Source: Flavobacterium praedii (GTDB lineage: Bacteria > Bacteroidota > Bacteroidia > Flavobacteriales > Flavobacteriaceae). From it: a DNA stretch of 64,000 nucleotides. The notes beneath the pieces were generated by a model. That model ran no database searches. It was not told where the DNA came from and worked only from the letters and a program-made list of their open reading frames with translations. Within the stretch, counting starts at the first letter, position 1. The number at the start of each line of letters is the position of its first letter. The DNA is taken from the NCBI RefSeq assembly GCF_026810365.1, contig NZ_CP113948.1, positions 3,063,001 to 3,127,000 of the forward strand, given 5' to 3'. The position numbers and the translations under genes are program-made. Positions 46,060 to 54,904 of this stretch are shown piece by piece.

Positions 46060-46230
46060 TTGAGCAAGAAAGAAAAAGAGAAGAGCAAAAAAAAGGATAA
46101 AAAGGAAATCCTTAAAAAAATAAAAGTGGCTGAAAACTGCAAGTCAAAATGTTGCGATAAATATAAAAAAGGCGAAAAGAAAAGATGTGATCGTTGCCCA
46201 ATGTTTGATTTAATAAAAAAAACAGCTTAA
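46060..46230 (+). CDS. Small basic Cys-rich protein, function unknown
   Basis: This 56-residue protein begins at a TTG (start MSKKEKEKSKKKDKKE). It has a long Lys-rich N-terminus and then four to five cysteines in C-KSKCC and CDRC patterns, like a small zinc-binding knot. The longer frame from 46033 overlaps the -7 element, so TTG 46060 is preferred. It stands between ferritin and an M13 peptidase. I recall similar small proteins in other Flavobacteriia, but I cannot name a family. It may bind metal or nucleic acid; that is inference from composition. Confidence 0.6.
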   Translation: MSKKEKEKSKKKDKKEILKKIKVAENCKSKCCDKYKKGEKKRCDRCPMFDLIKKTA

Positions 46231-46325
46231 TTTATTGTTTGCAATTATTGCGGATTTCAACTAAATTATTTCAAAATCTAAAAATAACAACCTTTATAAA
46301 ATTTTATTTTCATACTAATTTTAAT

Positions 46326-46372
46326 TCATAAAAAAACCATTTGTTCAAATTCAACAAATGGTTTTTTTATGA
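46326..46372. terminator. Bidirectional terminator, 20-bp perfect stem
   Basis: TCATAAAAAAACCATTTGTT pairs perfectly with AACAAATGGTTTTTTTATGA around a 7-nt loop, between the convergent small Cys-rich gene and the M13 peptidase. Confidence 0.88.
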
Positions 46373-46387
46373 ATCAAAAGAAAAATA

Positions 46388-48451
46388 TTACCAGATTTTG
46401 ACTCTTTTCTCTGGAGCAATATACATACCGTCGCCTGGTTTTATATCAAATGCTTTATAAAAAGCATCAATGTTTTGCATGGGTACATAGCCACGATACA
46501 TTCCAGGTGTGTGTGGATCCGTTTTTACTTGACTTTTTATAGCTTCATCACGTGATTTAGTTCTCCAAACAGTTGCCCATGAAATAAAGAAACGCTGTTC
46601 AGGGGTATAACCATCAATCAATCCAGGATTAGGGTTTGAATTTAAAAATAATTGCAAACCATCATAAGCAGCATTTATACCTCCTAAATCCCCAATATTT
46701 TCACCAAGCGTAAATTTGCCATCAACATGAATTCCAGGTAAAGGTTCCAATGCGCTATATTGATCTGCTAGAGCCGTTCCTAAAGCTGTGAATTGCTTTA
46801 AATCTTCATCAGTCCACCAGTTAATTAAATTACCATCCGCATTATAACGTGCCCCGGCATCATCAAAACCATGGGAGATTTCATGACCAATAACAGCTCC
46901 AATACCACCATAATTAACAGCTTCATCAGCTTGATAATTATAAAAAGGTGGTTGTAAAATAGCAGCCGGAAAAACAATCTCGTTATACGACGGATTGTAA
47001 TAGGCATTTACAGTTTGAGGAGACATTCCCCACTCCGTTTTATCCACTGGTTTAGATAGTTTATCTAAATCCTCTTGAAAAGTCCAACGACTTAAATTTC
47101 TCATGTTTTCAAAATAACTACCCCCTTCGTCTGGACTTTTAATGACTAGTGCCGAATAATCTTTCCATTTATTAGGATACCCGATTTTAGGATTTATTTT
47201 TTTTAGCTTTTCAATAGCTTTAATTTTAGTTTCAGGAGACATCCATGTTAAGTTTTCGATACGCCCCTGATAAGCCAAAATCACATTGTGAATCATCTTT
47301 TCGGCTTTAATTTTAGCTTCAGCAGGAAACATTTTTTCAACATATAATTTACCCAATGCTTCACCAATAGATCGGTTTACATTTTGCAAAGCTCTATCTT
47401 CTCTAGGTCTTTGTTTTAAAGCGCCTGTTAATGTTTTACCATAAAAATCAAAATTTGCTTGTTCAATCGCAGTGGTTAATTCACTTGCAGCAGCATTAAG
47501 TAGTGTCCATTTCATATACTCTTTCCAATCTTCCACTTTATTTTCAGTGAAAACAGTTTGCAAAGCTTTCATGTAACGTGGTTGTAATACGATGATGGTA
47601 TCCAATTTCTTGAATCCCAATTCTGAGAAATACGAATTCCATTGAATAGCGGGAGTCATTTTTTGCAAATCGGCAATCGTCATTGGATTGTATTGTAAAC
47701 GACTGTCTCTGCGTTCTACTCTATCCAATCTTGGATTTGACAATGCACTTTCCAGTGCTACAATTTTAGAAGCACTTGTTTTGGCTTGATCTGCATTCTC
47801 ACCAATACATTGCAACATTCTTGCTACATGAAGTTCATACTTCTCTCTTTTTTCCTTAGAATCTTTTTCTTGTGATGAATAATAATCTTTATCAGACAAT
47901 CCAAGTCTTGCAACCCCTAAGTTAACGGAATTTTTAGTACTGTTTTTTTCATCGGCTCCAATTTGCAAACCAAAAAATCCAACAGAAATAACCGGTTCCA
48001 TTTCAACTAAAAGCTTTTGTACATCTTGAATGTTTTTTACTTTGTCAATTTTAGCTAAATACGGTTTCAAAGGAGAAATTCCTTGTTTGTCTCTAGATAC
48101 GGTATCGATAATGGATTTGAAAAAATTAACCGCTTTTCCTTGATCGGTATTCGATTTATATATTGGATTATTAGCTGCATCTTTCAAAATAGTCAGTGCA
48201 TCTTTATCCGTTTTTTTTATTAATTCATTAAAACTTCCCCACGAAGTTCGATCAGCAGGAATCTCGGTTTTGTCAAGCCAAGTTCCATTTACAAAATGAA
48301 AAAAATTATCACTTGGTTTTGTGTTTTTATCCATATAGGATACATTTATACCTGGTTCTGGAGTTTTAACAGTAGTTTGGGCCTTACTTTCGGAAATCCA
48401 AATCAATGCAGGAATGACAAAAAGCAGCCTTTTAGTTAATACATTTTTCAT
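46388..48451 (-). CDS. M13-family (neprilysin/PepO) metallopeptidase
   Basis: This 687-residue exported zinc peptidase has a signal peptide (MKNVLTKRLLFVIPALIWIS ... KAQ). The zinc motif HExxH is HEISH in VIGHEISHGFDDAG at about residue 521, and the third ligand Glu lies in GENIGDLGGI at about 580. The N-terminal M13_N domain (about 40-450) is present, with DKNTKPSDNFFHFVNGTWL. Length is normal. ATG 48451 begins the signal; the upstream frame adds 11 residues. It is convergent with the small Cys-rich gene. These enzymes cut short peptides in the periplasm or outside. Confidence 0.92.
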   Translation of the reverse strand: MKNVLTKRLLFVIPALIWISESKAQTTVKTPEPGINVSYMDKNTKPSDNFFHFVNGTWLDKTEIPADRTSWGSFNELIKKTDKDALTILKDAANNPIYKSNTDQGKAVNFFKSIIDTVSRDKQGISPLKPYLAKIDKVKNIQDVQKLLVEMEPVISVGFFGLQIGADEKNSTKNSVNLGVARLGLSDKDYYSSQEKDSKEKREKYELHVARMLQCIGENADQAKTSASKIVALESALSNPRLDRVERRDSRLQYNPMTIADLQKMTPAIQWNSYFSELGFKKLDTIIVLQPRYMKALQTVFTENKVEDWKEYMKWTLLNAAASELTTAIEQANFDFYGKTLTGALKQRPREDRALQNVNRSIGEALGKLYVEKMFPAEAKIKAEKMIHNVILAYQGRIENLTWMSPETKIKAIEKLKKINPKIGYPNKWKDYSALVIKSPDEGGSYFENMRNLSRWTFQEDLDKLSKPVDKTEWGMSPQTVNAYYNPSYNEIVFPAAILQPPFYNYQADEAVNYGGIGAVIGHEISHGFDDAGARYNADGNLINWWTDEDLKQFTALGTALADQYSALEPLPGIHVDGKFTLGENIGDLGGINAAYDGLQLFLNSNPNPGLIDGYTPEQRFFISWATVWRTKSRDEAIKSQVKTDPHTPGMYRGYVPMQNIDAFYKAFDIKPGDGMYIAPEKRVKIW

Positions 48452-48647
48452 TATAAATATTAGTTTAGAAGTTATTACAAACATATCAATAATTTCACAA
48501 TAATGTTATAGTATTAAATATTTCATATGTAGATACTATTTGTTTTTTTTTGAATATGGTATCTCTAGATCTTCATTGGTGTTTGCTATAACTTATATCA
48601 TGGCGATTTCATATTGTTAAATAATCTAAAAACGAAAGTCCTTTTTG

Positions 48648-48655
48648 TATTTTTG
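48648..48655 (+). promoter_or_regulatory. Probable -7 element of the SCO gene
   Basis: TATTTTTG, 15 nt before ATG 48671. No TTG lies at proper spacing. Confidence 0.4.
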
Positions 48656-48670
48656 CTGCAAATTATATTT

Positions 48671-49348
48671 ATGCGTACTATTTTTAAAAAATACAGACTC
48701 TATATTGGCATTGTTACTATTTTTTCAATTATCACACTTTACTTGTTTTATTCGGCTTTAAAACCAAGTAAAACATTACCAATATTCAACCCTTCAGATG
48801 TGAATCCAGAATTGGTTGACAGTACAGTACAATACGTAAGCAAATACCATACGATTGCCGATTTCTCTTTTGTGAATCAAAACGGAAAAACAATTACTCA
48901 AAAAGAGTATGAAGGAAAAGTATATGTAGCTGATTTTTTCTTCACTACATGTGGATCAATTTGTCCAAAGATGACAACAAATTTAATCGATGTGCAAAAA
49001 GCAATAAAAAACAATCCAAACGTAATGTTGCTTTCCCATACTGTTTTTCCAGAAACTGATAGTGTACCTGCCTTAAAGGCTTATGCCAAAAAATACGGTG
49101 TCATTGATGAAAAGTGGAATCTGGTAACTGGCGATAAAAAGAAAATTTACACTATGGCCAGAAAATCTTATTTGGCAGTAAAATTAGGAAAACCATCTGA
49201 ATTGTACGACATGGTACATACCGAAAATTTTGTACTGGTAGACCAAAAGAGACGCGTTCGAGGTTTTTATGATGGCACCAAGAAAGAAGACATACAACGT
49301 TTAATTGAAGATATTAATTGGCTTTGCACCAATGAAAAAAAAGACTAA
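48671..49348 (+). CDS. SCO1/SenC-family protein
   Basis: This 225-residue thioredoxin-fold protein has one N-terminal membrane helix (about 11-28). It keeps the copper-binding CxxxC (C94 and C98 in TTCGSICPK) and the partner histidine H183 in DMVHTENF. SCO proteins insert copper into the CuA centre of cytochrome c oxidase or help redox balance in the periplasm. ATG 48671 is chosen because an earlier in-frame codon at 48614 would run through the -7 element. It lies upstream of feoA, with a gap of 71 bp. Confidence 0.88.
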   Translation: MRTIFKKYRLYIGIVTIFSIITLYLFYSALKPSKTLPIFNPSDVNPELVDSTVQYVSKYHTIADFSFVNQNGKTITQKEYEGKVYVADFFFTTCGSICPKMTTNLIDVQKAIKNNPNVMLLSHTVFPETDSVPALKAYAKKYGVIDEKWNLVTGDKKKIYTMARKSYLAVKLGKPSELYDMVHTENFVLVDQKRRVRGFYDGTKKEDIQRLIEDINWLCTNEKKD

Positions 49349-49385
49349 AACTGATAATTATCAGCTATAATTATAATAAAAAATG

Positions 49386-49393
49386 TATTTTTG
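49386..49393 (+). promoter_or_regulatory. Probable -7 element of feoAB
   Basis: TATTTTTG, 26 nt before the TTG start of feoA at 49420. The -33 element is not clear. Confidence 0.4.
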
Positions 49394-49419
49394 CAATCTT
49401 AATTCAATCTAAATAAGCT

Positions 49420-49662
49420 TTGCGAACAACGATACATTCTCTCAAAAAAGGCCAAAAAGCCATTATACTGGATTTTGATATTGATGTTATTCCATTGAAA
49501 TTACTCGAAATGGGTTGTTTGCCTGGCAATGAAGTCGAATTACTTCAAATTGCTCCTTTTGGAGATCCATTGTATTTGGATATTAATGGTTCCCATCTAG
49601 CCATCCGTATTGAAACAGCCAAACTTATTAATGTGGAACTCATTAATAACAAAAAAATATGA
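49420..49662 (+). CDS. feoA: Ferrous iron transport protein A
   Basis: This 80-residue SH3-like protein starts at TTG 49420 (MRTTIHSLKKGQKAIILDFD). The core LLEMGCLPGNEVELLQIAPFGDPLYLDINGSHLAIR is the FeoA domain. It is a small cytoplasmic partner of FeoB. The TGA stop overlaps the FeoB ATG by the ATGA motif at 49659-49662, so the two are coupled. Confidence 0.92.
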   Translation: MRTTIHSLKKGQKAIILDFDIDVIPLKLLEMGCLPGNEVELLQIAPFGDPLYLDINGSHLAIRIETAKLINVELINNKKI

Positions 49663-51758
49663 GTTTAAAGAACATTAACGTTGCTTTAATTGGAAATCCA
49701 AACGTAGGTAAAACTTCGGTTTTTAATCAACTTACGGGATTAAATCAACAAGTGGGTAATTATCCTGGAATTACAGTAGAAAAAAAAATAGGTTTTTGCA
49801 AACTACCCAATAATATCAAAGCCAATATTCTTGATTTACCGGGAACATACAGTTTAAACGCCAGTTCTATTGACGAAAGTGTCGTAATCGAATTATTACT
49901 CAACAAAAATGACCGCCTCTATCCAGATGTAGCTTTAGTAGTCACAGATGTAGAAAATCTAAAACGGAATCTACTCCTATATACACAAATAAAAGACCTT
50001 GAAATTCCTACCATTCTAGTCATCAATATGGCAGATCGAATGAAATCCAAAGGAATTACACTTGATATACCGTATCTTGAAGAACGCTTAAAAACAAAAA
50101 TTGCGCTGATCAGTTCCAGAAAAGGATATGGAATAGAAGAATTAAAAAATTTAATAGTAACCTACAAAACCATATCGAGCGAACCTTGTTTGAATGCATC
50201 AGTAATTGACGCTCCTTATTTTGAAAGCTTACGACAAGCATTTCCCAATCAATTGTTGTACAAATTGTGGTTAGTCATCACTCAAGATGTAAACTTTTTG
50301 AATTTAGAACGAAATGAAATCCGCAGTTCTTTTACAAAAACACATTCTGATTTGAAGCGATTGCAACAAAAAGAAACCATTAAACGGTATCAATTTATTA
50401 ATGATGTTTTAAAAGTTGGTTTAAAAATTGATTCCAGCTTGGCCAAAGATTTCCGATCCAAAATAGACCGAATACTCACTCACAAAGTTTGGGGTTATGT
50501 TATATTCTTCCTGATTTTATTTGTAATATTTCAATCCATATTCGAATGGTCAAAAATACCCATGGATTTTATTGATAGTACATTTGCAAATTTAAGCACT
50601 TTAGCAAGTGAACATTTACCAGCCGGAATGCTAACCAATTTAATCTCGCAGGGAATTATTCCAGGAGTTGGAGGGATATTAATTTTTATCCCACAAATTG
50701 CTTTTTTATTTTTATTTATTTCCATTCTAGAAGAAAGTGGATATATGAGTCGTGTTGTTTTCTTGATGGACAAAATTATGCGCCGTTTTGGACTTTCGGG
50801 CAAAAGTGTTGTTCCTTTAATATCTGGAACAGCATGTGCAATTCCAGCAATAATGGCTACTCGAAATATAGAAAACTGGAAAGAACGTTTAATCACCATA
50901 TTAGTAACACCATTTACTACCTGTTCGGCACGATTACCCGTATATGCCATTATTATAGGTTTAGTTATCCCTGATACTTATGTTTTAGGAATATTGAATG
51001 TACAAGGTTTAACATTGATGCTTTTGTATGTTATAGGTTTTGGAACCGCAATTTTGGCGGCTTATATTTTGAATAGTATTTTAAAAGTAAAAGGCAAAAC
51101 TTTTTTTGTGGTCGAAATGCCCAATTATAAATTACCCTTATTTAAAAATGTGGCAATCAATGTAATCGAAAAAACGAAAGCCTTTGTTTTTGGCGCAGGA
51201 AAAATCATTTTGGCAATATCCGTAGTTTTATGGTTTTTGGCTTCTTACGGGCCAGGAAAACAGTTTAAAAACGCAGAAAAAATAATAATGGAAAGCCACA
51301 AAGAAAATCCATTAACACCATCCGAGTTTAACAATGCTGTTGCTTCACAAAAACTAGAAAACTCCTATATTGGTTTAATGGGAAGAGGTATAGAACCAAT
51401 AATTTCTCCATTGGGCTACGATTGGAAAATTGGGATTGCCATCATCAGTTCTTTTACAGCTCGAGAAGTTTTTGTAGGGACTTTGGCAACAATATATAGC
51501 GTGGGTGGATCTGATAATGAAGACACTATTAAAAACAAAATGGCGGCTGAAGTAAATACAGTGACCGGAAAGAAAATATTTAATTTTGCTTCTGGCATAT
51601 CACTACTGTTATTCTATGCGTTTGCCATGCAGTGTGCCAGTACACTAGCCATTACCAAAAAAGAAACTAACTCTTGGAAATGGCCCGCTGGACAACTAAT
51701 AATTATGAGTGGTTTAGCCTATTTCATAGCACTGATTGCTTTTCAAATATTAAAATAA
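49659..51758 (+). CDS. feoB: Ferrous iron transporter FeoB
   Basis: This 699-residue Fe(II) permease has an N-terminal GTPase with G1 GNPNVGKT (12-19), G3 DLPGT (59-63) and G4 NMAD (123-126). After a helical linker come two Gate domains with the conserved GLSGKSVVPLISGTACAIPAIMA and FTTCSARLPVYAII motifs in the membrane part. It imports Fe(II) across the inner membrane. Length is within the usual range. A short Cys-rich membrane peptide follows 6 bp downstream. Confidence 0.96.
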   Translation: MSLKNINVALIGNPNVGKTSVFNQLTGLNQQVGNYPGITVEKKIGFCKLPNNIKANILDLPGTYSLNASSIDESVVIELLLNKNDRLYPDVALVVTDVENLKRNLLLYTQIKDLEIPTILVINMADRMKSKGITLDIPYLEERLKTKIALISSRKGYGIEELKNLIVTYKTISSEPCLNASVIDAPYFESLRQAFPNQLLYKLWLVITQDVNFLNLERNEIRSSFTKTHSDLKRLQQKETIKRYQFINDVLKVGLKIDSSLAKDFRSKIDRILTHKVWGYVIFFLILFVIFQSIFEWSKIPMDFIDSTFANLSTLASEHLPAGMLTNLISQGIIPGVGGILIFIPQIAFLFLFISILEESGYMSRVVFLMDKIMRRFGLSGKSVVPLISGTACAIPAIMATRNIENWKERLITILVTPFTTCSARLPVYAIIIGLVIPDTYVLGILNVQGLTLMLLYVIGFGTAILAAYILNSILKVKGKTFFVVEMPNYKLPLFKNVAINVIEKTKAFVFGAGKIILAISVVLWFLASYGPGKQFKNAEKIIMESHKENPLTPSEFNNAVASQKLENSYIGLMGRGIEPIISPLGYDWKIGIAIISSFTAREVFVGTLATIYSVGGSDNEDTIKNKMAAEVNTVTGKKIFNFASGISLLLFYAFAMQCASTLAITKKETNSWKWPAGQLIIMSGLAYFIALIAFQILK

Positions 51759-51764
51759 AAGATT

Positions 51765-51884
51765 ATGTTTCAGGAAATAATAGCTTTTTTAATACTCAGC
51801 ATTGCAATAGCTTTTTTAATTCGAAAATTCTTCTTCAAAAAAAAATCGAAAAAAAATTGCGGCGGAAATGATTGTGGCTGTTAA
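51765..51884 (+). CDS. FeoB-associated Cys-rich membrane peptide
   Basis: This 39-residue peptide (MFQEIIAFLILSIAIAFLIR ... NCGGNDCGC) was read directly at 51765-51884. One membrane helix (about 3-19) is followed by a Lys-rich linker and a C-terminal CGGNDCGC. It begins 6 bp after the feoB stop, as in the family of FeoB-associated Cys-rich membrane proteins. It may act as a FeoC-like cofactor; the role is not proven. The C-terminal cysteines would face the cytoplasm if the N-terminus is outside. Confidence 0.82.
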   Translation: MFQEIIAFLILSIAIAFLIRKFFFKKKSKKNCGGNDCGC

Positions 51885-52018
51885 TTTATTATAAAACCAA
51901 AAGTCTTAAAAATTTTCTTTTTGTTAAATAAAAAATCATAGTTTTCAAAAAAAGAAAAGTAGTAATATCAAATAAATAAAACGAATAAAAATTTATTACC
52001 TCAAAGATTTAATATTAG

Positions 52019-52060
52019 AAAAAGGCTATACAAAATTAATTTGAATAGCCTTTTTACTTA
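52019..52060. terminator. Bidirectional terminator between feo genes and enoyl-CoA hydratase
   Basis: AAAAAGGCTAT (52019-52029) pairs with ATAGCCTTTTT (52045-52055). Confidence 0.82.
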
Positions 52061-52080
52061 ATATTTTTTTGAATTAAAAC

Positions 52081-52863
52081 CTATTTCCCGGTAAAAACTG
52101 CTTTTCTTTTCTCTAAAAAAGCTTTGGTACCTTCGTTGAAATCCTCTGTTCCAAAACATTTTCCAAAATTTTTAATTTCAATTTCATACCCATTTTTACC
52201 ATCTATAAAATTAGCATTAATCGCTTTAATGGCTCTTCCAATGGCATAAGGAGAGTTTTTCATGATTTTTTGGGCAATTCCAGCACAAAATTCTAATAAT
52301 TCGAATTGTGGAACGACGTGATTAACCAAGCCGTATTGTTTAGCTTCGTCAGCAGAAATCATGCCAGCAGTCATAATCATTTCCATAGCACGCCCTTTAC
52401 CAATTAATTGTGGCAAACGTTGTGTTCCTCCATAACCCGGAATCACACCCAAAGAAACTTCGGGCAATCCCATTTTTGCGTTATCAGAAGCTACTCTAAA
52501 ATGACAAGCCATGGCTAACTCTAATCCGCCCCCCAGTGCAAAACCATTTATAGCAGCAATGACAGGAGTTTTTAGATTTTCAATAAAATCAAATAGCATA
52601 TCCTGCCCTTGAAAAGCCAGTTGAGTTCCTTCCTCAATTGTAAAATGGGCAAACTCAGAAATATCGGCACCGGCAACAAAAGCTTTTTCTCCACTTCCAG
52701 TAAGAATAATCACTTGGACTTCTTTATTTTTACCCAATACTTTAATAGCTTTATTCAAGTCTTTGATTGTAGCAATATTCAAGGCATTTAGTTTCGTTGG
52801 TCTATTGATTACCACCGTAGCAATATTATTTTCTATTGAAATTAAAAGGTTCTCGTAATTCAT
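52081..52863 (-). CDS. Enoyl-CoA hydratase/isomerase
   Basis: This 260-residue crotonase-fold enzyme would add water to trans-2-enoyl-CoA in fatty-acid or amino-acid breakdown. The oxyanion-hole loops are INGFALGGGLELAMACH and LGVIPGYGGTQRLP; the catalytic Glu pair sits in GLELA and GLPEVSLG. Length is typical. It is the last gene of a compact minus-strand cluster, 11 bp after the histidine kinase. Pathway specificity cannot be told. Confidence 0.92.
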   Translation of the reverse strand: MNYENLLISIENNIATVVINRPTKLNALNIATIKDLNKAIKVLGKNKEVQVIILTGSGEKAFVAGADISEFAHFTIEEGTQLAFQGQDMLFDFIENLKTPVIAAINGFALGGGLELAMACHFRVASDNAKMGLPEVSLGVIPGYGGTQRLPQLIGKGRAMEMIMTAGMISADEAKQYGLVNHVVPQFELLEFCAGIAQKIMKNSPYAIGRAIKAINANFIDGKNGYEIEIKNFGKCFGTEDFNEGTKAFLEKRKAVFTGK

Positions 52864-52874
52864 TATATTTTTAG

Positions 52875-54347
52875 TTATGAGTTAATTATTGGTAACGTTA
52901 CAGTAAAAATAGTTCCTTTTCCAAATTTGGTTTCAAAGGTAATTGTTCCGTTGTAGTTTTCTATTATGTTTTTGATGATTCCAAGTCCTAAACCCATGCC
53001 ACTGTTTTTTGTGGTAAATTTTGGTTCAAATATATTGTCAGTATGTTCAGGATTTATTCCTGTTCCATTATCTTTTATCGAAATTATGACTTGATCAAAT
53101 GAACGTTTTATAGAAACGAGTATCATTTTTGTTTCTTGATTTTCAGGAATAGCCTGTGTGGCATTTTTGACTAAATTTGTGATAATCCGTATGAGTTGAG
53201 TACGATCTATTTTACAGATAATTTCTTTGTCATCACATTCAAAAACAATGTAATCTTCATGAAAAATATCCAATGTAAGTTCAACTATTTCAACTACATT
53301 CAATACCTCATTTTTTTGCAAAGGCATAGAAGCAAAATCAGAAAATGCAGAAGCAACGGCACTCATGGTGTCAATTTGTTGAATTAAAGATTCCGAAAAA
53401 TCATTTAGTTTTTGTTTAATATTTGGATCTTCAGGATTGAATTTGCGCTGGAAACTTTGAATTGTAAGACGCATAGGCGTCAATGGGTTTTTAATTTCGT
53501 GAGCCACTTGTTTAGCCATTTCCCGCCAAGCTAAATCCCTTTCGTTTTGAGCCAGTACAATTGCGTTTCTTTCGAGTTCCTCAATCATTCTGTTGTATGC
53601 CAGCAATAGCATATTTATTTCTTTTATTTTTCCAGAAAAAGGAATTGTTTCGTTTTTTTGATTTAAACTGGTTTCTTTTAGTTTTTCAGCAAAAGCATAA
53701 ATAGGTTTAGTAATAAAGGAAGAAAGAATATAAGCTAAACCAAAAGCAATTACGATCATAAAAAAATATACTTGAGCTAAATGAATTAAAAAATTATTTA
53801 ACTCTCTTTCGTAATACCCATTATCTGGAATATCAGGTAATTTTAGAATACCAATGGGTTTAAACTTTTTGTTTTTTATTAAACTATATGCTGATCGGTA
53901 TTTGATACCATTGATTGTTTTGATTTCAACAAATCTTTTGTCAATTGAAGCATTTACCAATCGAATTATGAATTTTGAAATTACGGGAGTTTGCTTTTGA
54001 ACAGAAAAGGATTCCTTAGATGATTTTAACAGATTACCATCCAAAGAATAAATTTGAATTTCAACGTTCTGAATGTCTGATATTTCATAAATTTTATCTT
54101 TGAAAATAATTTTTATATTCTCATTCGTCAAAGGAAAAGTAGTATTTGAAAGCATATAATTGATATGCTTTTTTACATAATTTTCTTTGTTTTCTATGAG
54201 TCCTAAATTGTATTTTTTGGTAGTATTTTTGTGTTGTACAATCGAAATGGTAATTAATATTATAGAAGTAGTAATGATTAAAAAAATCATTGACAGAAAG
54301 ATTCTGACCCGTAATGATATTAAAGGAATCTTGAAATTTTCAAACAT
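52875..54347 (-). CDS. Sensor histidine kinase (NtrY-like), orphan
   Basis: This 490-residue kinase has two membrane helices (about 14-35 and 188-212) enclosing an extracytoplasmic sensor, then HAMP, HisKA with the phospho-acceptor His at about 283 (VAHEIKNPLTPM) and HATPase with an N box (LVKNATQAI) and G boxes (DNGTGI, GMGLGLGI). No response regulator is next to it. It follows hemJ by 2 bp and precedes enoyl-CoA hydratase by 11 bp, so it is cotranscribed with them. The signal sensed is unknown. Confidence 0.9.
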   Translation of the reverse strand: MFENFKIPLISLRVRIFLSMIFLIITTSIILITISIVQHKNTTKKYNLGLIENKENYVKKHINYMLSNTTFPLTNENIKIIFKDKIYEISDIQNVEIQIYSLDGNLLKSSKESFSVQKQTPVISKFIIRLVNASIDKRFVEIKTINGIKYRSAYSLIKNKKFKPIGILKLPDIPDNGYYERELNNFLIHLAQVYFFMIVIAFGLAYILSSFITKPIYAFAEKLKETSLNQKNETIPFSGKIKEINMLLLAYNRMIEELERNAIVLAQNERDLAWREMAKQVAHEIKNPLTPMRLTIQSFQRKFNPEDPNIKQKLNDFSESLIQQIDTMSAVASAFSDFASMPLQKNEVLNVVEIVELTLDIFHEDYIVFECDDKEIICKIDRTQLIRIITNLVKNATQAIPENQETKMILVSIKRSFDQVIISIKDNGTGINPEHTDNIFEPKFTTKNSGMGLGLGIIKNIIENYNGTITFETKFGKGTIFTVTLPIINS

Positions 54348-54349
54348 AA

Positions 54350-54904
54350 TTACGATTTATTTCGCTCTCTTATATTTTTATAAAATTTAAAACCTAACAT
54401 TATAGAAATCGAAAACACAAAGATTCCTATTACTCCGTAAATCCAGTTTACAGCATTTTTTAAAATCACTAAAAAAACAACTGCAAATAAAATTATAGTA
54501 GCTACTTCGTTCCACAATCTCATAAAATTGGTACTATATTTCACTACATCGTCCTGCAACTGTCTAAAAATTTGTTGGCATTTTAAATGATACAAATATA
54601 ATATAAAGACAAAAAGAAGTTTAACATGCATCCAAGGCATTTGCAACCAAGCAGCTCCAATATCCGTAAAAAACAACATCCAAAAAGCAAAAATACTCGC
54701 CAAAATTGCTGAGGGCCATGTAATAATGTACCACAAACGATAAGACATTATTTTGTATTGTTTTTGCAAAATTTCTTTTTCTGGTGAAGCTTTATCAGCA
54801 GCTTCTATTTGATAAACAAATAGTCGAACAATATAAAATAAACCAGCAAACCAAGTAATAACAAATATAAGGTGTAACGATTTTAGATAATTATAATACT
54901 CCAT
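54350..54904 (-). CDS. hemJ: Protoporphyrinogen oxidase HemJ-like (CopD/UPF0093 family)
   Basis: This 184-residue membrane protein has four to five helices. The conserved opening LKSLHLIFVITWFAGLFYIVRLFVY holds the His and Arg that ligate heme and act in HemJ. W and H residues follow in LWYIITWPSAI and MHVKLLFVFILYLYH. HemJ oxidises protoporphyrinogen IX to protoporphyrin IX. It stands just 1.5 kb from hemH, the next enzyme. ATG 54904 (MEYYNYLKSLH) is preferred over ATG 54913; both overlap the MATE end by 14-23 bp. Confidence 0.82.
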   Translation of the reverse strand: MEYYNYLKSLHLIFVITWFAGLFYIVRLFVYQIEAADKASPEKEILQKQYKIMSYRLWYIITWPSAILASIFAFWMLFFTDIGAAWLQMPWMHVKLLFVFILYLYHLKCQQIFRQLQDDVVKYSTNFMRLWNEVATIILFAVVFLVILKNAVNWIYGVIGIFVFSISIMLGFKFYKNIRERNKS

